Below, piece by piece: positions 16,085-26,041 of a stretch of DNA of 64,000 nucleotides. Numbering within the stretch: the first letter of the stretch is position 1; every line of letters begins with the position of its first letter. The stretch is taken from positions 2,604,001-2,668,000 of the forward strand of contig NZ_CP044344.1 of assembly GCF_008761635.1 (NCBI RefSeq), read 5' to 3'. The stretch is from Nocardioides cynanchi. Its GTDB lineage: Bacteria > Actinomycetota > Actinomycetes > Propionibacteriales > Nocardioidaceae. The notes beneath the pieces were generated by a model that saw only the letters and a program-made list of their open reading frames with translations, had not been told where the DNA came from and made no database searches. Both the position numbers and the translations under genes were made by a program.

Positions 16085-17715
16085 GCCCTGCTCTCCTCGA
16101 TCTGCCCTGTTGACGGTTGCAGCTTGTCCACCACTGACGAGAGTACGGCGGTCAGCTCGCCGCCCCCCGACCGGTCCAGTGCGGCCACCTCGACCAGCGT
16201 CGACCCGTCCACCCGGCGCGCCCGCACCCACACCCGGCGCGGCCGGATGAAGAGCGAGCCCAGCAGGCCGAGCAGCGCCAGGATCACACCGACCAGGGTC
16301 AGCCAGACGTCGGGGGTCCGGCTGATCTGGAGACGGGTCCACTGCTTGACGCCGTCGAACGTCACCGAGCCCATGCCGTCGGGCAGCTGGACGGTCTGCC
16401 CCTCCTGGAGGTCGACGCGGAACATCGATCCGTCGGACTTCTTGAGCAGCTTCGCGTTGGCCTTGTCGAGCTCGTAGACCGACTGCGGCGTGCCGTTGTC
16501 CATGCCGAGGTCGCCGGCGTAGGCCAGCATCGACAGCGTCGGGTTCTTCAGCTGGCCCATCACGTTGATCGGGTTGCCGCCGACCAGCGCGAACGTCGGG
16601 TAGAACAGGCCCTCCAGGCCGATGCCCTGCGGCTTGGCGTCGGGCGCCTTGACGACGCCGAACGACTCGAAGCTGGAGCTCTCCGGCAGGAAGATCGTGG
16701 GGCCGCTGTAGACCTTGTGGCCCAGCCCGTCGCGGATCGTCAGCACCGGTGCGTACCCGTGCCCGATCAGGAAGACCTGGGTGCCACCGATGGTCAGCGG
16801 GTGGTTGACCCTCAGGTCGTACTCGTGCACTGCGCCGCCGGGGGACGTCCGATAGGTCAGGGGCGCCCGGAAGTCGTTGGCCATGCCCTGCCGCGGCCCC
16901 GAGTCGAGCCACGAGACCTGGAAGTCGTGCACCTTGAAGCTGAACGGCTCCATCTTGCCGGCGTCGAACAGCGAGCCGGGGTCGAAGTCGTCGTACTGGC
17001 TCAGCGTGTTGGTGAAGCCGTTGCCGACGACCAGGATCACACCGCCCTTGTAGCCGAACAGGCTGCCGATCCCGAAGCCGACCAGCACGACCAGCACCGA
17101 CAGGTGGAACAGGAGGTTGCCGGCCTCGCGCAGCTGCCCGCGCTCGGCGGAGACCCAGCCGCCCTCGTCGCTGGAGCCGACCGCGAGCCGGTGCCGTCGG
17201 GTGAGCGCTCGCCCGGCCCGCTCGAGGACGACCTCGGGCTCCTCGTCGGTGGTGTACGACGCGTGGTCCGGCAGCCGGGTCAGGTTGCGTGGGGCGGGCG
17301 GCGGGGGCGCCCGGTAGCCGCGCCAGTAGACGAACAGCCGGGGCACGATGCAGCCGACCAGCGAGACCATCAGCAGGAGGTAGATCGCCGCGAACCACGC
17401 CGAGTGGTAGACCCCGAACAGCCCGAGCCTGTTGTAGATCGGAGTCAGGTGCGGGTGCTCGGTCTGCCACTGCGACGTCTTCAGGGCGTCGACGCCCTGC
17501 TGCGGGATCACCGAGCCGGGGATCGCGCCGATGGCGAGCAGGAGGAGCAGCACGAGCGCCGTACGCATCGAGGTGAGCTGGCGCCACGCCCAGCGCACCA
17601 GCTCGACGGCCGTCAGCTCGCCCGGGCGGCGGTGGTGGTCGCGGTCGCCGCTGGGGCGCCAGATCGCGTCGTCGGCCGGCTCGACCGGCGGCTCGGTCTT
17701 GATGCCCTCACTCAC
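16081..17715 (-). CDS. resB: Cytochrome c biogenesis protein ResB
   Basis: Partner of CcsB in System II cytochrome c synthase. The 544-residue protein has transmembrane helices near residues 55-75, 100-125 and 200-220, a large extracytoplasmic domain, and a last helix near 475-495, as in the ResB family (RTALVLLLLLAIGAIPGSVIPQ; NLLFHLSVLVVLVGFGIG). I chose GTG at 17713-17715 (VSEGIKTEPPVEP), overlapping the ccdA stop by GTGA; the open frame goes further upstream without conservation. Its stop overlaps the ccsB start. The product needs haem from hemL and the hem operon encoded nearby. Confidence 0.94.
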   Translation of the reverse strand: MSEGIKTEPPVEPADDAIWRPSGDRDHHRRPGELTAVELVRWAWRQLTSMRTALVLLLLLAIGAIPGSVIPQQGVDALKTSQWQTEHPHLTPIYNRLGLFGVYHSAWFAAIYLLLMVSLVGCIVPRLFVYWRGYRAPPPPAPRNLTRLPDHASYTTDEEPEVVLERAGRALTRRHRLAVGSSDEGGWVSAERGQLREAGNLLFHLSVLVVLVGFGIGSLFGYKGGVILVVGNGFTNTLSQYDDFDPGSLFDAGKMEPFSFKVHDFQVSWLDSGPRQGMANDFRAPLTYRTSPGGAVHEYDLRVNHPLTIGGTQVFLIGHGYAPVLTIRDGLGHKVYSGPTIFLPESSSFESFGVVKAPDAKPQGIGLEGLFYPTFALVGGNPINVMGQLKNPTLSMLAYAGDLGMDNGTPQSVYELDKANAKLLKKSDGSMFRVDLQEGQTVQLPDGMGSVTFDGVKQWTRLQISRTPDVWLTLVGVILALLGLLGSLFIRPRRVWVRARRVDGSTLVEVAALDRSGGGELTAVLSSVVDKLQPSTGQIEESRA

Positions 17716-18461
17716 AGGGCCACCTGCGACCCGTTCACCAGGTGCACCTGCAGCCAGTTCACCGCGACGTCCCACCAGCCGGTGACCAGAGCCAGGCCGA
17801 CCAGCACCAGCATCAGGCCGCCGATCCGGGTGACCCACTGCTGGTGGCGGCGGATGAAGCCGAAGGCGCCGAGCGCCCGGCGGTAGGCCAGGGCCGCGAC
17901 GATGAACGGCACCCCGAGGCCGATGCAGTAGACCCCCGCCAGCAGGGCGCCGCGGCTCGCGGTGGCCTCGTTGAGCGACAGGTTGGTGATCGCGGCCAGG
18001 GTCGGGCCGATGCAGGGCGTCCAGCCGACGCCGAAGAGGAACCCCAGGAGCGGCGCCGCGGCCAGGCCGACGGCCGGGACCTGGTGCATCCGGTAGTCCC
18101 GCTGGAGGAACGGCACCAGCCCGGCGAAGGCGAGCCCGAGCAGGATCGTGATCACGCCGAGCGCGATCTCCAGCTGGCTGCGCCAGGTCACCAGCCAGCC
18201 GCCGACCGAGCCCGACACCCAGCCCAGCAGGACGTAGACGACCGAGAAGCCGAGCACGAAGAGCACGGCGCCGGCCAGCATCCGGCCACGCTTGGCGTCC
18301 GCGAGATCGGTGCCGGACAGGCCGGTCGCGTAGGAGAGGTAGCCGGGCAGCAGCGGGATCACGCAGGGGGAGAAGAACGAGACCAGGCCGGCCACGAGCG
18401 CGACCGGGATCGCGAGCACCAGCGAGCCGGAGGAGGCCTGCTGCTGGAACCAGTCAGCCAT
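17712..18461 (-). CDS. ccdA: Cytochrome c biogenesis protein CcdA (thiol-disulfide transporter)
   Basis: Six-helix membrane protein that carries reducing electrons from cytoplasmic thioredoxin to extracytoplasmic thioredoxin-like proteins, keeping apocytochrome Cys reduced. The 249-residue protein has the two conserved Cys: FFSPCVIPLLPGYLSY near residue 33 and GWTPCIGPTLAAI near residue 147. I chose ATG at 18459-18461 (MADWFQQQ). It overlaps the tlpA stop by 8 nt and the resB start by 4, consistent with coupled expression. The natural electron acceptor is the TlpA-like lipoprotein encoded just upstream. Confidence 0.95.
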   Translation of the reverse strand: MADWFQQQASSGSLVLAIPVALVAGLVSFFSPCVIPLLPGYLSYATGLSGTDLADAKRGRMLAGAVLFVLGFSVVYVLLGWVSGSVGGWLVTWRSQLEIALGVITILLGLAFAGLVPFLQRDYRMHQVPAVGLAAAPLLGFLFGVGWTPCIGPTLAAITNLSLNEATASRGALLAGVYCIGLGVPFIVAALAYRRALGAFGFIRRHQQWVTRIGGLMLVLVGLALVTGWWDVAVNWLQVHLVNGSQVAL

Positions 18462-19020
18462 GCCGGACCACCTGCTGCACCAGCTCCACCAGGGTGAGCG
18501 CCGACGGCACCGCACCGGAGATCGTGGCCGCGGGCCGGCCGTCGGCGTCGAGGATCACCGTGGTCGGCACCGAGTTCGGCGTCAGGATGCCCGGGAAGGC
18601 GAGCAGGGCCTCGCCGCCGGGTGAGTAGAACGACGGCCAGGTGATGTGGAAGTTCTCGTTGTAGGCCTTCGCCTGAGCGGTCCCGGGGTCCCGGCTGTCG
18701 ATGCCGACGAAGTTGGCCTTTTCGCCCAGCTGCCGGTGTGCCGCCACGAGGTACGGCGAGTCCTTGCGGCAGGCGGTGCACCACGAGCCCCAGACGGTGA
18801 GCACCGTCGGCTTGCCCCGCAGCGACGCCAGCGAGAGCGGCTTCCCGTCGAGGTCCTTGCCGTCCAGCGTGATCGCATCGCCCCGCTGGGAGGGCGCGAT
18901 CTCGCGGACGGCGCCGTTGCCGTCGACGAAGCCCTTGTCGCCGGTGCCCTGCAGCGAGGTGCAACCGGTCACGGCCAGCAGCAGCCCTGCCGTGGCCACG
19001 AGCCGCCTCGCCCGGACCAT
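18454..19020 (-). CDS. TlpA/ResA-like thioredoxin-fold lipoprotein
   Basis: Extracytoplasmic thiol-disulfide oxidoreductase that reduces the CxxCH Cys of apocytochrome c before haem attachment. The 188-residue protein has a signal peptide with a lipobox (AVTGC, Cys near residue 21), so it is expected to be lipid-anchored. The thioredoxin active site is WGSWCTACRKD near residues 92-102, followed by the cis-Pro segment SVPTTVIL. The ATG at 19018-19020 shares one base with the upstream stop (TGATG). It sits directly before ccdA, its likely electron donor. Confidence 0.93.
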   Translation of the reverse strand: MVRARRLVATAGLLLAVTGCTSLQGTGDKGFVDGNGAVREIAPSQRGDAITLDGKDLDGKPLSLASLRGKPTVLTVWGSWCTACRKDSPYLVAAHRQLGEKANFVGIDSRDPGTAQAKAYNENFHITWPSFYSPGGEALLAFPGILTPNSVPTTVILDADGRPAATISGAVPSALTLVELVQQVVRHG

Positions 19021-19694
19021 CAGGGCCTCTTCGCCTCGGGGGCGTCGCCGGCCGAGAAGGGCGCGCGCCGGTCGCGGACCGGGATCAGGTCGCCGGCCGG
19101 CTCGGAGTAGACCACCCGGGTCAGCTCGTCGTCGGTGAAGTGCAGCGAGGTCAGCGAGCACAGCGTGCACTGGCGCTTGCGGGGGTCGTGCAGGAACGAC
19201 CGCTTCTCGACGGCCAGCCGGGTGATCCAGATCGGCAGCTGGTGGGAGACGATCACCGCCTCGTGGCCGCGCGCGGCGTCGCGGGCGTCGTACACCGCCG
19301 CGAGCATGCGGGCGGTGACCTCCTTGTAGGGCTCGCCCCACGACGGCTTCCAGGGGTTCCAGAGGTGGACCCACGTGGACGGCTTGCGCAGCGCGTTGTC
19401 GCCGATGCCGAAGCGCTTGCCCTCGAAGACGTTGGCCGACTCGATCACCCGCGGGTCGATCAGCGGGGTCAGCCCGAGCGCGGCCGCGACCGGCGCCGCG
19501 GTCTCCTGGGCCCGCTCGAGCGGTGAGCTGCGCAGATGCGTGATGTCGCGCTCGCCGATCGTGTCCGCGACGCGCTGGGCCATCTGCCGGCCGAGGTCGG
19601 AGAGGTGGTAGCCGTCGCGACGGCCGTAGAGGACGCCCTCCGGGTTGTGCACCTCACCGTGCCGGAGCAGGTGGACGATCGTGGACTCAGACAT
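19020..19694 (-). CDS. Histidine phosphatase family protein
   Basis: Phosphoglycerate-mutase-like phosphatase (224 residues) with the catalytic phospho-His motif [14 protein letters not shown] (about 6-19), the [12 protein letters not shown] segment and the second catalytic His in [11 protein letters not shown]. Such proteins dephosphorylate small molecules; the substrate cannot be deduced. ATG at 19692-19694 (MSESTIVH) is preferred to a longer start. It overlaps the hemL stop by 8 nt and touches the tlpA start. The same neighbour occurs between hemL and the cytochrome c genes in mycobacteria (from memory), suggesting a link to haem or cytochrome supply. Confidence 0.88.
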   Translation of the reverse strand: MSESTIVHLLRHGEVHNPEGVLYGRRDGYHLSDLGRQMAQRVADTIGERDITHLRSSPLERAQETAAPVAAALGLTPLIDPRVIESANVFEGKRFGIGDNALRKPSTWVHLWNPWKPSWGEPYKEVTARMLAAVYDARDAARGHEAVIVSHQLPIWITRLAVEKRSFLHDPRKRQCTLCSLTSLHFTDDELTRVVYSEPAGDLIPVRDRRAPFSAGDAPEAKRP

Positions 19695-21003
19695 GGGTTC
19701 CCTCTCGGGCGGAGGCCGCGGCCTGCGCCGCAACCGGCAGAGCGTCCAGGACTACCTGGACCGCACGCTCGTCGTGCGCAGCGGAGACGAACCACGCCTC
19801 GTAGGCCGAGGGCGGGAGGTAGACGCCGCTGTCGAGCATCGCATGGAAGAACGCCGCGAAGGCCGCGGTGTCCTGCCGCTGGGCACCGGCGAAGTCGCGG
19901 ACCGGCCCGTCGGTGAAGAACACCGAGAACATCGTGCCGGCCGCCTGGACGACGTGCGGCACGCCGGCGGCGGACAGGGCAGCCGTGGCAGCGGCGCGGA
20001 TCCGGTCACCGACCGAGGTCAGGTGGGAGTAGACGTCGTCGGTGGCCAGGCGCAGGGTGGCCAGTCCGGCGGTGGTGGCGATCGGGTTACCGGACAGGGT
20101 GCCGGCCTGGTAGACGGGTCCCTCGGGCGAGAGCATCGACATGATGTCGGCGCGGCCGCCGAAGGCCGCGGCCGGGAACCCGCCGCCCATCACCTTGCCG
20201 AAGGTCATCAGGTCGGGGACCCAGCCCTCCAGCGCCCCGTCCAGACCCCACTGGCCGGTGCGCGAGGCCCGGAAGCCGGTCATCACCTCGTCGCTGACGA
20301 ACAGGGCGCCGGAGGCGGCGCAGGTCTGCGCCAGGAACTGGTTGAAGCCGGGGTCCGGTGGGACGACCCCCATGTTGCCCGGGGCGGCCTCGGTGATCAG
20401 GCACGCGATCCGGTCGCCCTCGTCGGCGAACAGCGCGGAGACCGCCTCGCGGTCGTTGTAGGGCAGCACCCGGGTCAGCGCGGTGGCGGTCTCGGGCACG
20501 CCCGGGGTGCCCGGCACCGCCAGGGTGGTGAGCCCCGAGCCGGCCTGCGCGAGCAGCGCGTCGACGTGCCCGTGGTAGCAGCCGGCGAACTTCACGATCA
20601 CGTCGCGGCCGGTGAAGCCGCGGGCCAGCCGGATCGCCGACATCGTCGCCTCGGTGCCCGACGAGACGAAGCGGACCCGCTCCACCGGGGTGCGGTCGAC
20701 GATCTCCTCGGCGAGGTCGACCTCGGCCTCGGTCGGTGCGCCGTACGACGTGCCGCGGGTCAGCGCGTCGCGCACCGCTGCCATCACCTCGGGGTGGGCA
20801 TGACCGAGCAGCATCGGCCCCCAGGAGCCGACCAGGTCGACGTACTCCCGACCGTCGACGTCGGTGAGCCACGCTCCGCTCGCGGACCGGATGAAGCGGG
20901 GGGTGCCGCCGACGGCGCGGAACGCGCGGACCGGTGAGTTCACACCGCCCGGCGTCACCGCGCAGGCACGCTCGAAGAGAGCCTCGGACCGGTCGGGATG
21001 CAC
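19687..21003 (-). CDS. hemL: Glutamate-1-semialdehyde 2,1-aminomutase
   Basis: PLP-dependent enzyme that converts glutamate-1-semialdehyde to 5-aminolevulinate, the second step of C5-pathway haem synthesis; hemA, at 26038-27339, makes its substrate. The 438-residue protein has the family segments [37 protein letters not shown] and the PLP-lysine region [13 protein letters not shown]. The start is GTG at 21001-21003 ([13 protein letters not shown]), with CACAAT 6 nt upstream, a leaderless pattern; the open frame extends much further upstream without conservation. It heads the six-gene operon that ends in ccsB. Confidence 0.95.
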   Translation of the reverse strand: MHPDRSEALFERACAVTPGGVNSPVRAFRAVGGTPRFIRSASGAWLTDVDGREYVDLVGSWGPMLLGHAHPEVMAAVRDALTRGTSYGAPTEAEVDLAEEIVDRTPVERVRFVSSGTEATMSAIRLARGFTGRDVIVKFAGCYHGHVDALLAQAGSGLTTLAVPGTPGVPETATALTRVLPYNDREAVSALFADEGDRIACLITEAAPGNMGVVPPDPGFNQFLAQTCAASGALFVSDEVMTGFRASRTGQWGLDGALEGWVPDLMTFGKVMGGGFPAAAFGGRADIMSMLSPEGPVYQAGTLSGNPIATTAGLATLRLATDDVYSHLTSVGDRIRAAATAALSAAGVPHVVQAAGTMFSVFFTDGPVRDFAGAQRQDTAAFAAFFHAMLDSGVYLPPSAYEAWFVSAAHDERAVQVVLDALPVAAQAAASAREGTHV

Positions 21004-21066
21004 CGGGCCATTGTGTCCGAGACCCCCAACCGGCGCCGAACCGGCGTTGGCCCGACGGCGCCGCGT

Positions 21067-21108
21067 GTGACCCGTTCCACGGACGCGTGCGGTTACCCGC
21101 ACGTAACC
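21067..21108 (+). promoter_or_regulatory. GTNACC direct repeats upstream of the lytic transglycosylase gene
   Basis: Three GTNACC hexamers lie 100-140 nt before the transglycosylase start: GTGACC at 21067-21072, GTTACC at 21092-21097 and GTAACC at 21103-21108. The last two form GTTACC-N5-GTAACC, an 11-bp direct repeat as expected for an OmpR-family regulator. From memory, MtrA, which controls cell-wall hydrolases in actinobacteria, binds repeats of this kind. No clear -35/-10 pair could be assigned. Confidence 0.4.
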
Positions 21109-21207
21109 TGAGACGGTCCCGCGCGTTTGAAGGGTGGACAGGGAGGGAAACCTGATCCCCGGAGCACTCCTCCGCGCCCACGGCGCGGCCGAGACGAGGG
21201 ACGGACG

Positions 21208-22386
21208 ATGAGCATGCGGTCGACAGGGGTGAAGCGGGCCTCGGCGCTGCTGCCGCTCGCTGTGCTCTCGATCGCCTGGACGGCGAGCCTGGCCCAGGCC
21301 GGCACGTCCGCCTCGGCCGACGCCCCCGGTGGCACCCTTCCCGACGGCAGCCAGGTGCCGGCGCAGGCCGTGCACGGGCCGGCCAGCCTGACCTCACCGG
21401 GCACCCTCACCAAGGCCGTGCGCGGCAACTCCGCCCATCTCGTCGCGACGGCGTCGGCCAGCGGCATCCCCGCGGTCGCGATCGAGGCCTACCAGCGGGC
21501 GCAGACCGTGATCAACGCCGCCGACCCGACCTGCCACCTGCCGTGGGAGCTGGTCGCCGCGATCGGCCGCGTCGAGTCCGACCACGGGCGCGTCAACGGC
21601 AACCGGCTCAGCAACGCGGGTGTCGCGACGCCCGGCATCTACGGCCTGCCGCTCGACGGCACCCACGGCACCGCGTTGATCCGCGACACCGACGCCGGGC
21701 AGTACGACCACGACACGAGGTACGACCGGGCGGTCGGGCCGATGCAGTTCATCCCCTCGACCTGGGCGATCGTCGGTGTCGACGCCGACAACGACGGCCA
21801 GCGCAACCCGCAGGACATCTACGACGCCTCGCTGGCCTCGGCGGTCTACCTCTGCTCCGGCACCGACGACCTCTCGACCGACGCCGGCCAGAAAGCCGCG
21901 GTCTTCCGCTACAACCACAGCCAGGCCTACGTCGACCTGGTGCTGGCGATCATGCACGCCTACCAGAACGGCGACTTCATGTCGGTGCCCAACGGCACCA
22001 CGACGACCAGCTTCACCTTCGGCGCGCCGCCCGTGACCTACCCGGGCCACCACCACGCCACGCATCACGCGACCCACCACGGGCACCACACCCCGACCGG
22101 CGGCCCGACCCAGACCACGACGACGCCGACGTCCGGACCGACCGCACCGACCACCGGACCGACCTCGGGCCCGTCCGGCGGGCCGACGGGCGTCCCGAGC
22201 ACGCCGTCGACCAGCGCACCGGTCACGCTGCCCACGTTGACCGTGCCGACCTCGCTACCGACGACGCTGCCGACCATCCTGACGGTGGCGCAGGCCACGG
22301 CCCAGTGCCTGGCCGAGGGCCTGGTGGACAACCCGCTCAACCCCAACGACGCCTTCGACCAGTGCGTCTACGACCTGACCCACTGA
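21208..22386 (+). CDS. Secreted lytic murein transglycosylase (MltB/SLT_2-like)
   Basis: Peptidoglycan-cleaving enzyme of 392 residues. A signal peptide (about 1-34, ending near AQAG) is followed by an MltB-like catalytic domain (about 85-270): [17 protein letters not shown] contains the likely catalytic Glu, and [17 protein letters not shown] and [15 protein letters not shown] are family segments. After residue 275 comes a His-rich stretch ([14 protein letters not shown]) and then a Thr/Pro/Gly-rich linker of about 70 residues, before a short C-terminal part with two Cys. The ATG at 21208 has GAGGGACGGACG upstream. Convergent with hemB. Probably controlled through the GTNACC repeats and a long leader. 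Confidence 0.88.
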   Translation: MSMRSTGVKRASALLPLAVLSIAWTASLAQAGTSASADAPGGTLPDGSQVPAQAVHGPASLTSPGTLTKAVRGNSAHLVATASASGIPAVAIEAYQRAQTVINAADPTCHLPWELVAAIGRVESDHGRVNGNRLSNAGVATPGIYGLPLDGTHGTALIRDTDAGQYDHDTRYDRAVGPMQFIPSTWAIVGVDADNDGQRNPQDIYDASLASAVYLCSGTDDLSTDAGQKAAVFRYNHSQAYVDLVLAIMHAYQNGDFMSVPNGTTTTSFTFGAPPVTYPGHHHATHHATHHGHHTPTGGPTQTTTTPTSGPTAPTTGPTSGPSGGPTGVPSTPSTSAPVTLPTLTVPTSLPTTLPTILTVAQATAQCLAEGLVDNPLNPNDAFDQCVYDLTH

Positions 22387-22411
22387 GCCGGGCCGGACCG
22401 GTCCGGTTCGG

Positions 22412-23419
22412 TCAGCGGGCGAGCAGCCGGGCGGCCTCGGCCGCCCAGTAGGTCAGGACGACGTCGGCGCCGGCCCGACGGATCGAGGTGAGCATCTCGA
22501 GGATCGCTCGCTCCCGGTCGATCCAGCCGCGGGCCGCAGCGGCCTCCAGCATGGAGTACTCACCGGACACGTTGTAGGCCGCGACCGGCACGTCCACGGC
22601 GTCGCGCACCCGGCGTACGACGTCGAGGTAGCCCAGCGCGGGCTTGACCATCACCAGGTCGGCTCCCTCGGCGACGTCGAGGAGGGCCTCACGCACCCCT
22701 TCACGGGCGTTCGCGGGATCCTGCTGGTAGGTCCGCCGGTCACCCTCGAGCGAGGAGTCGACGGCCTCGCGGAACGGGCCGAAGAAGGCCGAGGAGTACT
22801 TCGCCGAGTAGGCGAGGATCGCGACGTCGACGTGCCCGGCGTCGTCGAGGGCGGTCCGGATCGCGGCCACCTGGCCGTCCATCATCCCGCTCGGCCCGAC
22901 CATGTCGACGCCGGCGTCGGCATGGGCGAGCGCCATCTCGGCGTACACCTCGAGGGTCCGGTCGTTGTCGACCCGGCCGTCGGGGGTCAGCACCCCGCAG
23001 TGGCCGTGGTCGGTGAACTCGTCGAGGCACAGGTCGCTCATCACCGTCAGCGCGTCGCCGACCTCGCCGACCACGTCGGTGATCGCGCGGTTGAGGATCC
23101 CTGCGGGGTCCAGCGCCCCGGAGCCGACGGCATCCTTGTGCTCGGGGATGCCGAACAGCATGATCCCGCCGAGGCCGAGCTCCGCGGCCTCGTGGGCAGC
23201 CGCCAGGAGCGAGCTGCGGGAGTGCTGGACGACCCCGGGCATCGAGGAGATCTCCCGCGGCTCCGTGGCCCCCTCGCGGACGAACACGGGCAGCACGAGC
23301 TGCTGGGGCGCCAGCGTGGTCTCGGCGACCAGGCTGCGGAGCCCCGCGGTCGTGCGGAGCCGCCGCGGCCGGGTCACCGGCCGCGGGACGCCTGCTGCGA
23401 GCTCCTCGGTCACCGGCAC
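22412..23419 (-). CDS. hemB: Delta-aminolevulinic acid dehydratase (porphobilinogen synthase)
   Basis: Condenses two molecules of 5-aminolevulinate into porphobilinogen. The 335-residue protein has the two Schiff-base lysine regions, [17 protein letters not shown] and [15 protein letters not shown], the metal or active-site stretch [14 protein letters not shown], and [11 protein letters not shown]. The GTG at 23417-23419 starts 1 nt after the hemD stop; a second GTG 6 nt further in is possible. Last gene of rex-hemA-hemC-hemD-hemB. It converges with the transglycosylase gene; a 14-bp perfect palindrome (22393-22406) lies between the two stops. Confidence 0.96.
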   Translation of the reverse strand: MPVTEELAAGVPRPVTRPRRLRTTAGLRSLVAETTLAPQQLVLPVFVREGATEPREISSMPGVVQHSRSSLLAAAHEAAELGLGGIMLFGIPEHKDAVGSGALDPAGILNRAITDVVGEVGDALTVMSDLCLDEFTDHGHCGVLTPDGRVDNDRTLEVYAEMALAHADAGVDMVGPSGMMDGQVAAIRTALDDAGHVDVAILAYSAKYSSAFFGPFREAVDSSLEGDRRTYQQDPANAREGVREALLDVAEGADLVMVKPALGYLDVVRRVRDAVDVPVAAYNVSGEYSMLEAAAARGWIDRERAILEMLTSIRRAGADVVLTYWAAEAARLLAR

Positions 23420-23420
23420 C

Positions 23421-25109
23421 TCACTGCGTGCGGACCTTCTTGCGGCTGGTCGGCTTGCGCTCCGACGGCTTGGTCACCGGCTGGCCGCTCTCGACCATCT
23501 CGGCCCGGCGCGCGGCACCGAAGTCCGCGAGCGCGTCGACCAGCTCGTCGACATCGGGGTGCGCAGCGAGCACGTCGACCCGCAGCCCGTGCTCCTCGGC
23601 GGTCTTGGCCGTGGCCGGCCCGATCACCGCGATCACGGTCGAGGGGTGCGGCTTGCCGGCGATGCCGACCAGGTTGCGCACCGTCGAGGACGACGTGAAG
23701 ACGACGGCGTCGAACTTGCCGGCCTTGATCGCCTCGCGGGTCGGCGCGGGCGGCGGCGCGGCGCGCACCGTGCGGTACGCCGTCACGTCGTCGCACTCCC
23801 AGCCGAGGTCGACCAGTCCCGCGACGAGGTTCTCCGTCGCGATGTCGGCGCGGGGCAGGAAGACCCGGTTGATCGGGTCGAGGAGATCGTCGTACTCCGG
23901 CCAGTCCTCGAGCAGGCCGGCGGCGGACTGCTCGCCGCTGGGCACCAGGTCGGCACGCAGGCCCCAGGCCGAGATCGCGGCGGCCGTCTTGTCACCGACC
24001 GCGGCGATCTTCAGACCGGAGAAGGCCCGGGCGTCCAGGCCGTACTCCTCGAACTTCTCGCGGACCGCCTTGACCGCGTTGACGCTGGTGAAGGCGATCC
24101 ACTCGTAGCGGCCCTCCACCAGGCCGCGCACGGCCTTGTCCATCTGGAGCGGGTTGCGGGGCGGCTCGACCGAGATGGTCGGCACCTCCTCGGGCACGCC
24201 GCCGTACCCCCGCAGGCGCGCGGAGACCGAGCCGGCCTGCTCCTTGGTGCGGGGCACCAGGATCCGCCAGCCGAAGAGCGGCTTGGTCTCGAACCACGAG
24301 AGCGCCTCGCGCATCGCCACGACCTCGCCGACCACGGTCACCGCGGGCGGGGTGATCCGGGCGGCCCGGGCATCGGCGGCGATGTGCTCGAGGGTCGAGG
24401 TCACCGTCTGCTGCTCGGTGGTGGTGCCGGTGCGGGTCATCGCGACCGGGGTGTCGGCCGAGCGGCCGGCGGCGATCAGGGCCCGGGCGATCTCGCCGAT
24501 CGAGCCCACCGCGGACAGCAGCACCAGGGTGCGGCTCGCGGCGTGACGGGTCCAGTCGACCTTCTCACCGCAGGTCACCACGGTGACCTCGCGGTGGTCC
24601 TTGGTGGTCAACGGGATGCCGGCGTACGCCGGGACCGCGCTCACCGACGAGACCCCGGGGACGATCTCGAAGCCGAGCCCGGCCTTGGCCAGGGCGGCGG
24701 CCTCCTCGGGTCCGGAGGCGTAGACGAAGGGGTCACCGGTCATCAGCCGGACCACACGCAGGCCGCGCTTGGCCTGCCGGACCACGACCTTGGCCCGCGC
24801 CGCGTGGGTGAGCGGCTGACCGTCCTCGCCGAACCCGCCGTCGACGAACTCCGGACCGCCCTCGGCGCCCTCGGGCAGGCCCAGCAGCGTCCGGACCAGG
24901 CCCTGGTGCTCGGGACCTTCGGTGACGACCACGTCGGCGGACCCGAGCAGCTCGGTGGCGCGCACCGTGAGCAGTCCGGGGTCGCCCGGGCCGGCGCCGA
25001 CGAACGCCACCCAGGCGCGCGCGGTCGGGGTCGCGGCCGGGCTGCTGCCCGGTCGGGAGGTCGGAGTGGACCCGCGCCGTGCCGGCGGGGTGGACTGGCC
25101 TCGCGTCAT
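23421..25109 (-). CDS. hemD: Fused uroporphyrinogen-III C-methyltransferase / uroporphyrinogen-III synthase
   Basis: Bifunctional tetrapyrrole enzyme of 562 residues. Residues about 30-275 form the SAM-dependent methyltransferase (SUMT/CobA) domain: [29 protein letters not shown] and [19 protein letters not shown]. Residues about 285-530 form uroporphyrinogen-III synthase ([39 protein letters not shown]). The C-terminal 30 residues are basic. It therefore serves both haem and sirohaem/cobalamin routes. ATG at 25107-25109 overlaps the hemC stop (ATGA). The fusion is common in actinobacteria. In the methyltransferase domain, the usual GDPFVFGRGGEE reads [12 protein letters not shown], a mild deviation. 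Confidence 0.94.
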   Translation of the reverse strand: MTRGQSTPPARRGSTPTSRPGSSPAATPTARAWVAFVGAGPGDPGLLTVRATELLGSADVVVTEGPEHQGLVRTLLGLPEGAEGGPEFVDGGFGEDGQPLTHAARAKVVVRQAKRGLRVVRLMTGDPFVYASGPEEAAALAKAGLGFEIVPGVSSVSAVPAYAGIPLTTKDHREVTVVTCGEKVDWTRHAASRTLVLLSAVGSIGEIARALIAAGRSADTPVAMTRTGTTTEQQTVTSTLEHIAADARAARITPPAVTVVGEVVAMREALSWFETKPLFGWRILVPRTKEQAGSVSARLRGYGGVPEEVPTISVEPPRNPLQMDKAVRGLVEGRYEWIAFTSVNAVKAVREKFEEYGLDARAFSGLKIAAVGDKTAAAISAWGLRADLVPSGEQSAAGLLEDWPEYDDLLDPINRVFLPRADIATENLVAGLVDLGWECDDVTAYRTVRAAPPPAPTREAIKAGKFDAVVFTSSSTVRNLVGIAGKPHPSTVIAVIGPATAKTAEEHGLRVDVLAAHPDVDELVDALADFGAARRAEMVESGQPVTKPSERKPTSRKKVRTQ

Positions 25110-26041
25110 GCGTCTTGCCTCTTCTTCGGTGGGTCCGTCAACCGTGCAGCCCCCTCGGCGAGCATGTCGCCCGCGAGGCGGTTCCCGACGCCGTCGGCGT
25201 CGGCGGGGTCCCCGGTTGCGGACATCCGCACCGAGAGCTCCCCGTCGGGTGAGAGCGCTACCGCCCTCACCCAGAGCTCGTCTCCGTCTTCTCCCTCGAC
25301 GACCTCCGCGAGGACGCCGATCGGTGCCGAGCAGCCACCCTCGAGCGTGGCGAGCACGGCCCGCTCGGCCGTGACCGCCGCCCTGCTCCGGGCCTCGTCC
25401 AGCACGGTCAGGTCTGCCGCCAGCACGTCGTCACTCCTGGTCTCGACCGCGAGCGCACCCTGCCCGGGTGCGGGCAGCATCTGCAGCGGGTCGAGCACCT
25501 CGGTCGCGTCGTCGAGCCGGCCGAGTCGCGCCAGGCCCGCGCGGGCGAGCACGACGGCGTCGTACTCCCCCTCGTGGACCTTGCGGATCCGCGTGTCCAC
25601 ATTGCCGCGGATGTCCACGATCTCCAAACCGAGGCCGAGGGCGTGCAGCTGGGCGGAACGACGCGGCGAGCCGGTGCCGAGCCGGCTGCCGACCGGGAGC
25701 TCACCGAGGGTCAGGCCGTCGCGGGCGACGACCACGTCTCGGGGGTCCTCGCGCAGGGGTACGGCGGCCAGCGCGATGTCGGCGGCCGGCCCGGTGGGGA
25801 GGTCCTTCAGCGAGTGCACGGCGACGTCGATCCGCCCGTCGAGGAGCGCCTCGCGCAGGGCGCTGACGAACACGCCGGTGCCGCCGAGCTGGGCCAGGGG
25901 CCCGCGGTCGCGGTCGCCCTCGGTCGTCACCTCGACCAGGACGACCTCACGGTCGAGGGCCTGGGAGATCCGCTCGGCCACCCAGGTGGACTGGGTGGTG
26001 GCGAGCAGCGACGCGCGGGTGCCGAGCCGGATCGCGGTCAC
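25106..26041 (-). CDS. hemC: Hydroxymethylbilane synthase (porphobilinogen deaminase)
   Basis: Polymerises four porphobilinogens into hydroxymethylbilane. The 311-residue protein has RLGTRASLLATTQS at the start, VHSLKDLPTG, RSAQL and the dipyrromethane-cofactor Cys in LEGGCSAPIGVLAE (about residue 240). The GTG at 26039-26041 overlaps the hemA stop by GTGA and its own stop overlaps the hemD ATG, so hemA-C-D-B are translated as a coupled series. Controlled from the rex promoter. Confidence 0.96.
   Translation of the reverse strand: MTAIRLGTRASLLATTQSTWVAERISQALDREVVLVEVTTEGDRDRGPLAQLGGTGVFVSALREALLDGRIDVAVHSLKDLPTGPAADIALAAVPLREDPRDVVVARDGLTLGELPVGSRLGTGSPRRSAQLHALGLGLEIVDIRGNVDTRIRKVHEGEYDAVVLARAGLARLGRLDDATEVLDPLQMLPAPGQGALAVETRSDDVLAADLTVLDEARSRAAVTAERAVLATLEGGCSAPIGVLAEVVEGEDGDELWVRAVALSPDGELSVRMSATGDPADADGVGNRLAGDMLAEGAARLTDPPKKRQDA

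Noticed and set aside
15074-17587. A single 837-residue open frame spanning resB and ccsB
   Set aside because: The first 500 residues are an Arg/Ala/Gly-rich shadow of resB; the real ccsB starts at 16084 with conserved sequence and overlaps the resB stop.
21109-21207. ydaO-type c-di-AMP riboswitch before the lytic transglycosylase
   Set aside because: The context (cell-wall hydrolase, disA in the window) and the GGGAAACCTG...CCCCGG stretch invited it, but the leader is too short and lacks the conserved 3' segment (GTCAGC-like) of the class. A covariance-model search (RF00379) would decide.
22393-22406. CCGGACCGGTCCGG as a terminator between the transglycosylase gene and hemB
   Set aside because: It is a 14-bp perfect palindrome with no room for a loop, so a stable hairpin is limited; it may be chance in GC-rich DNA.
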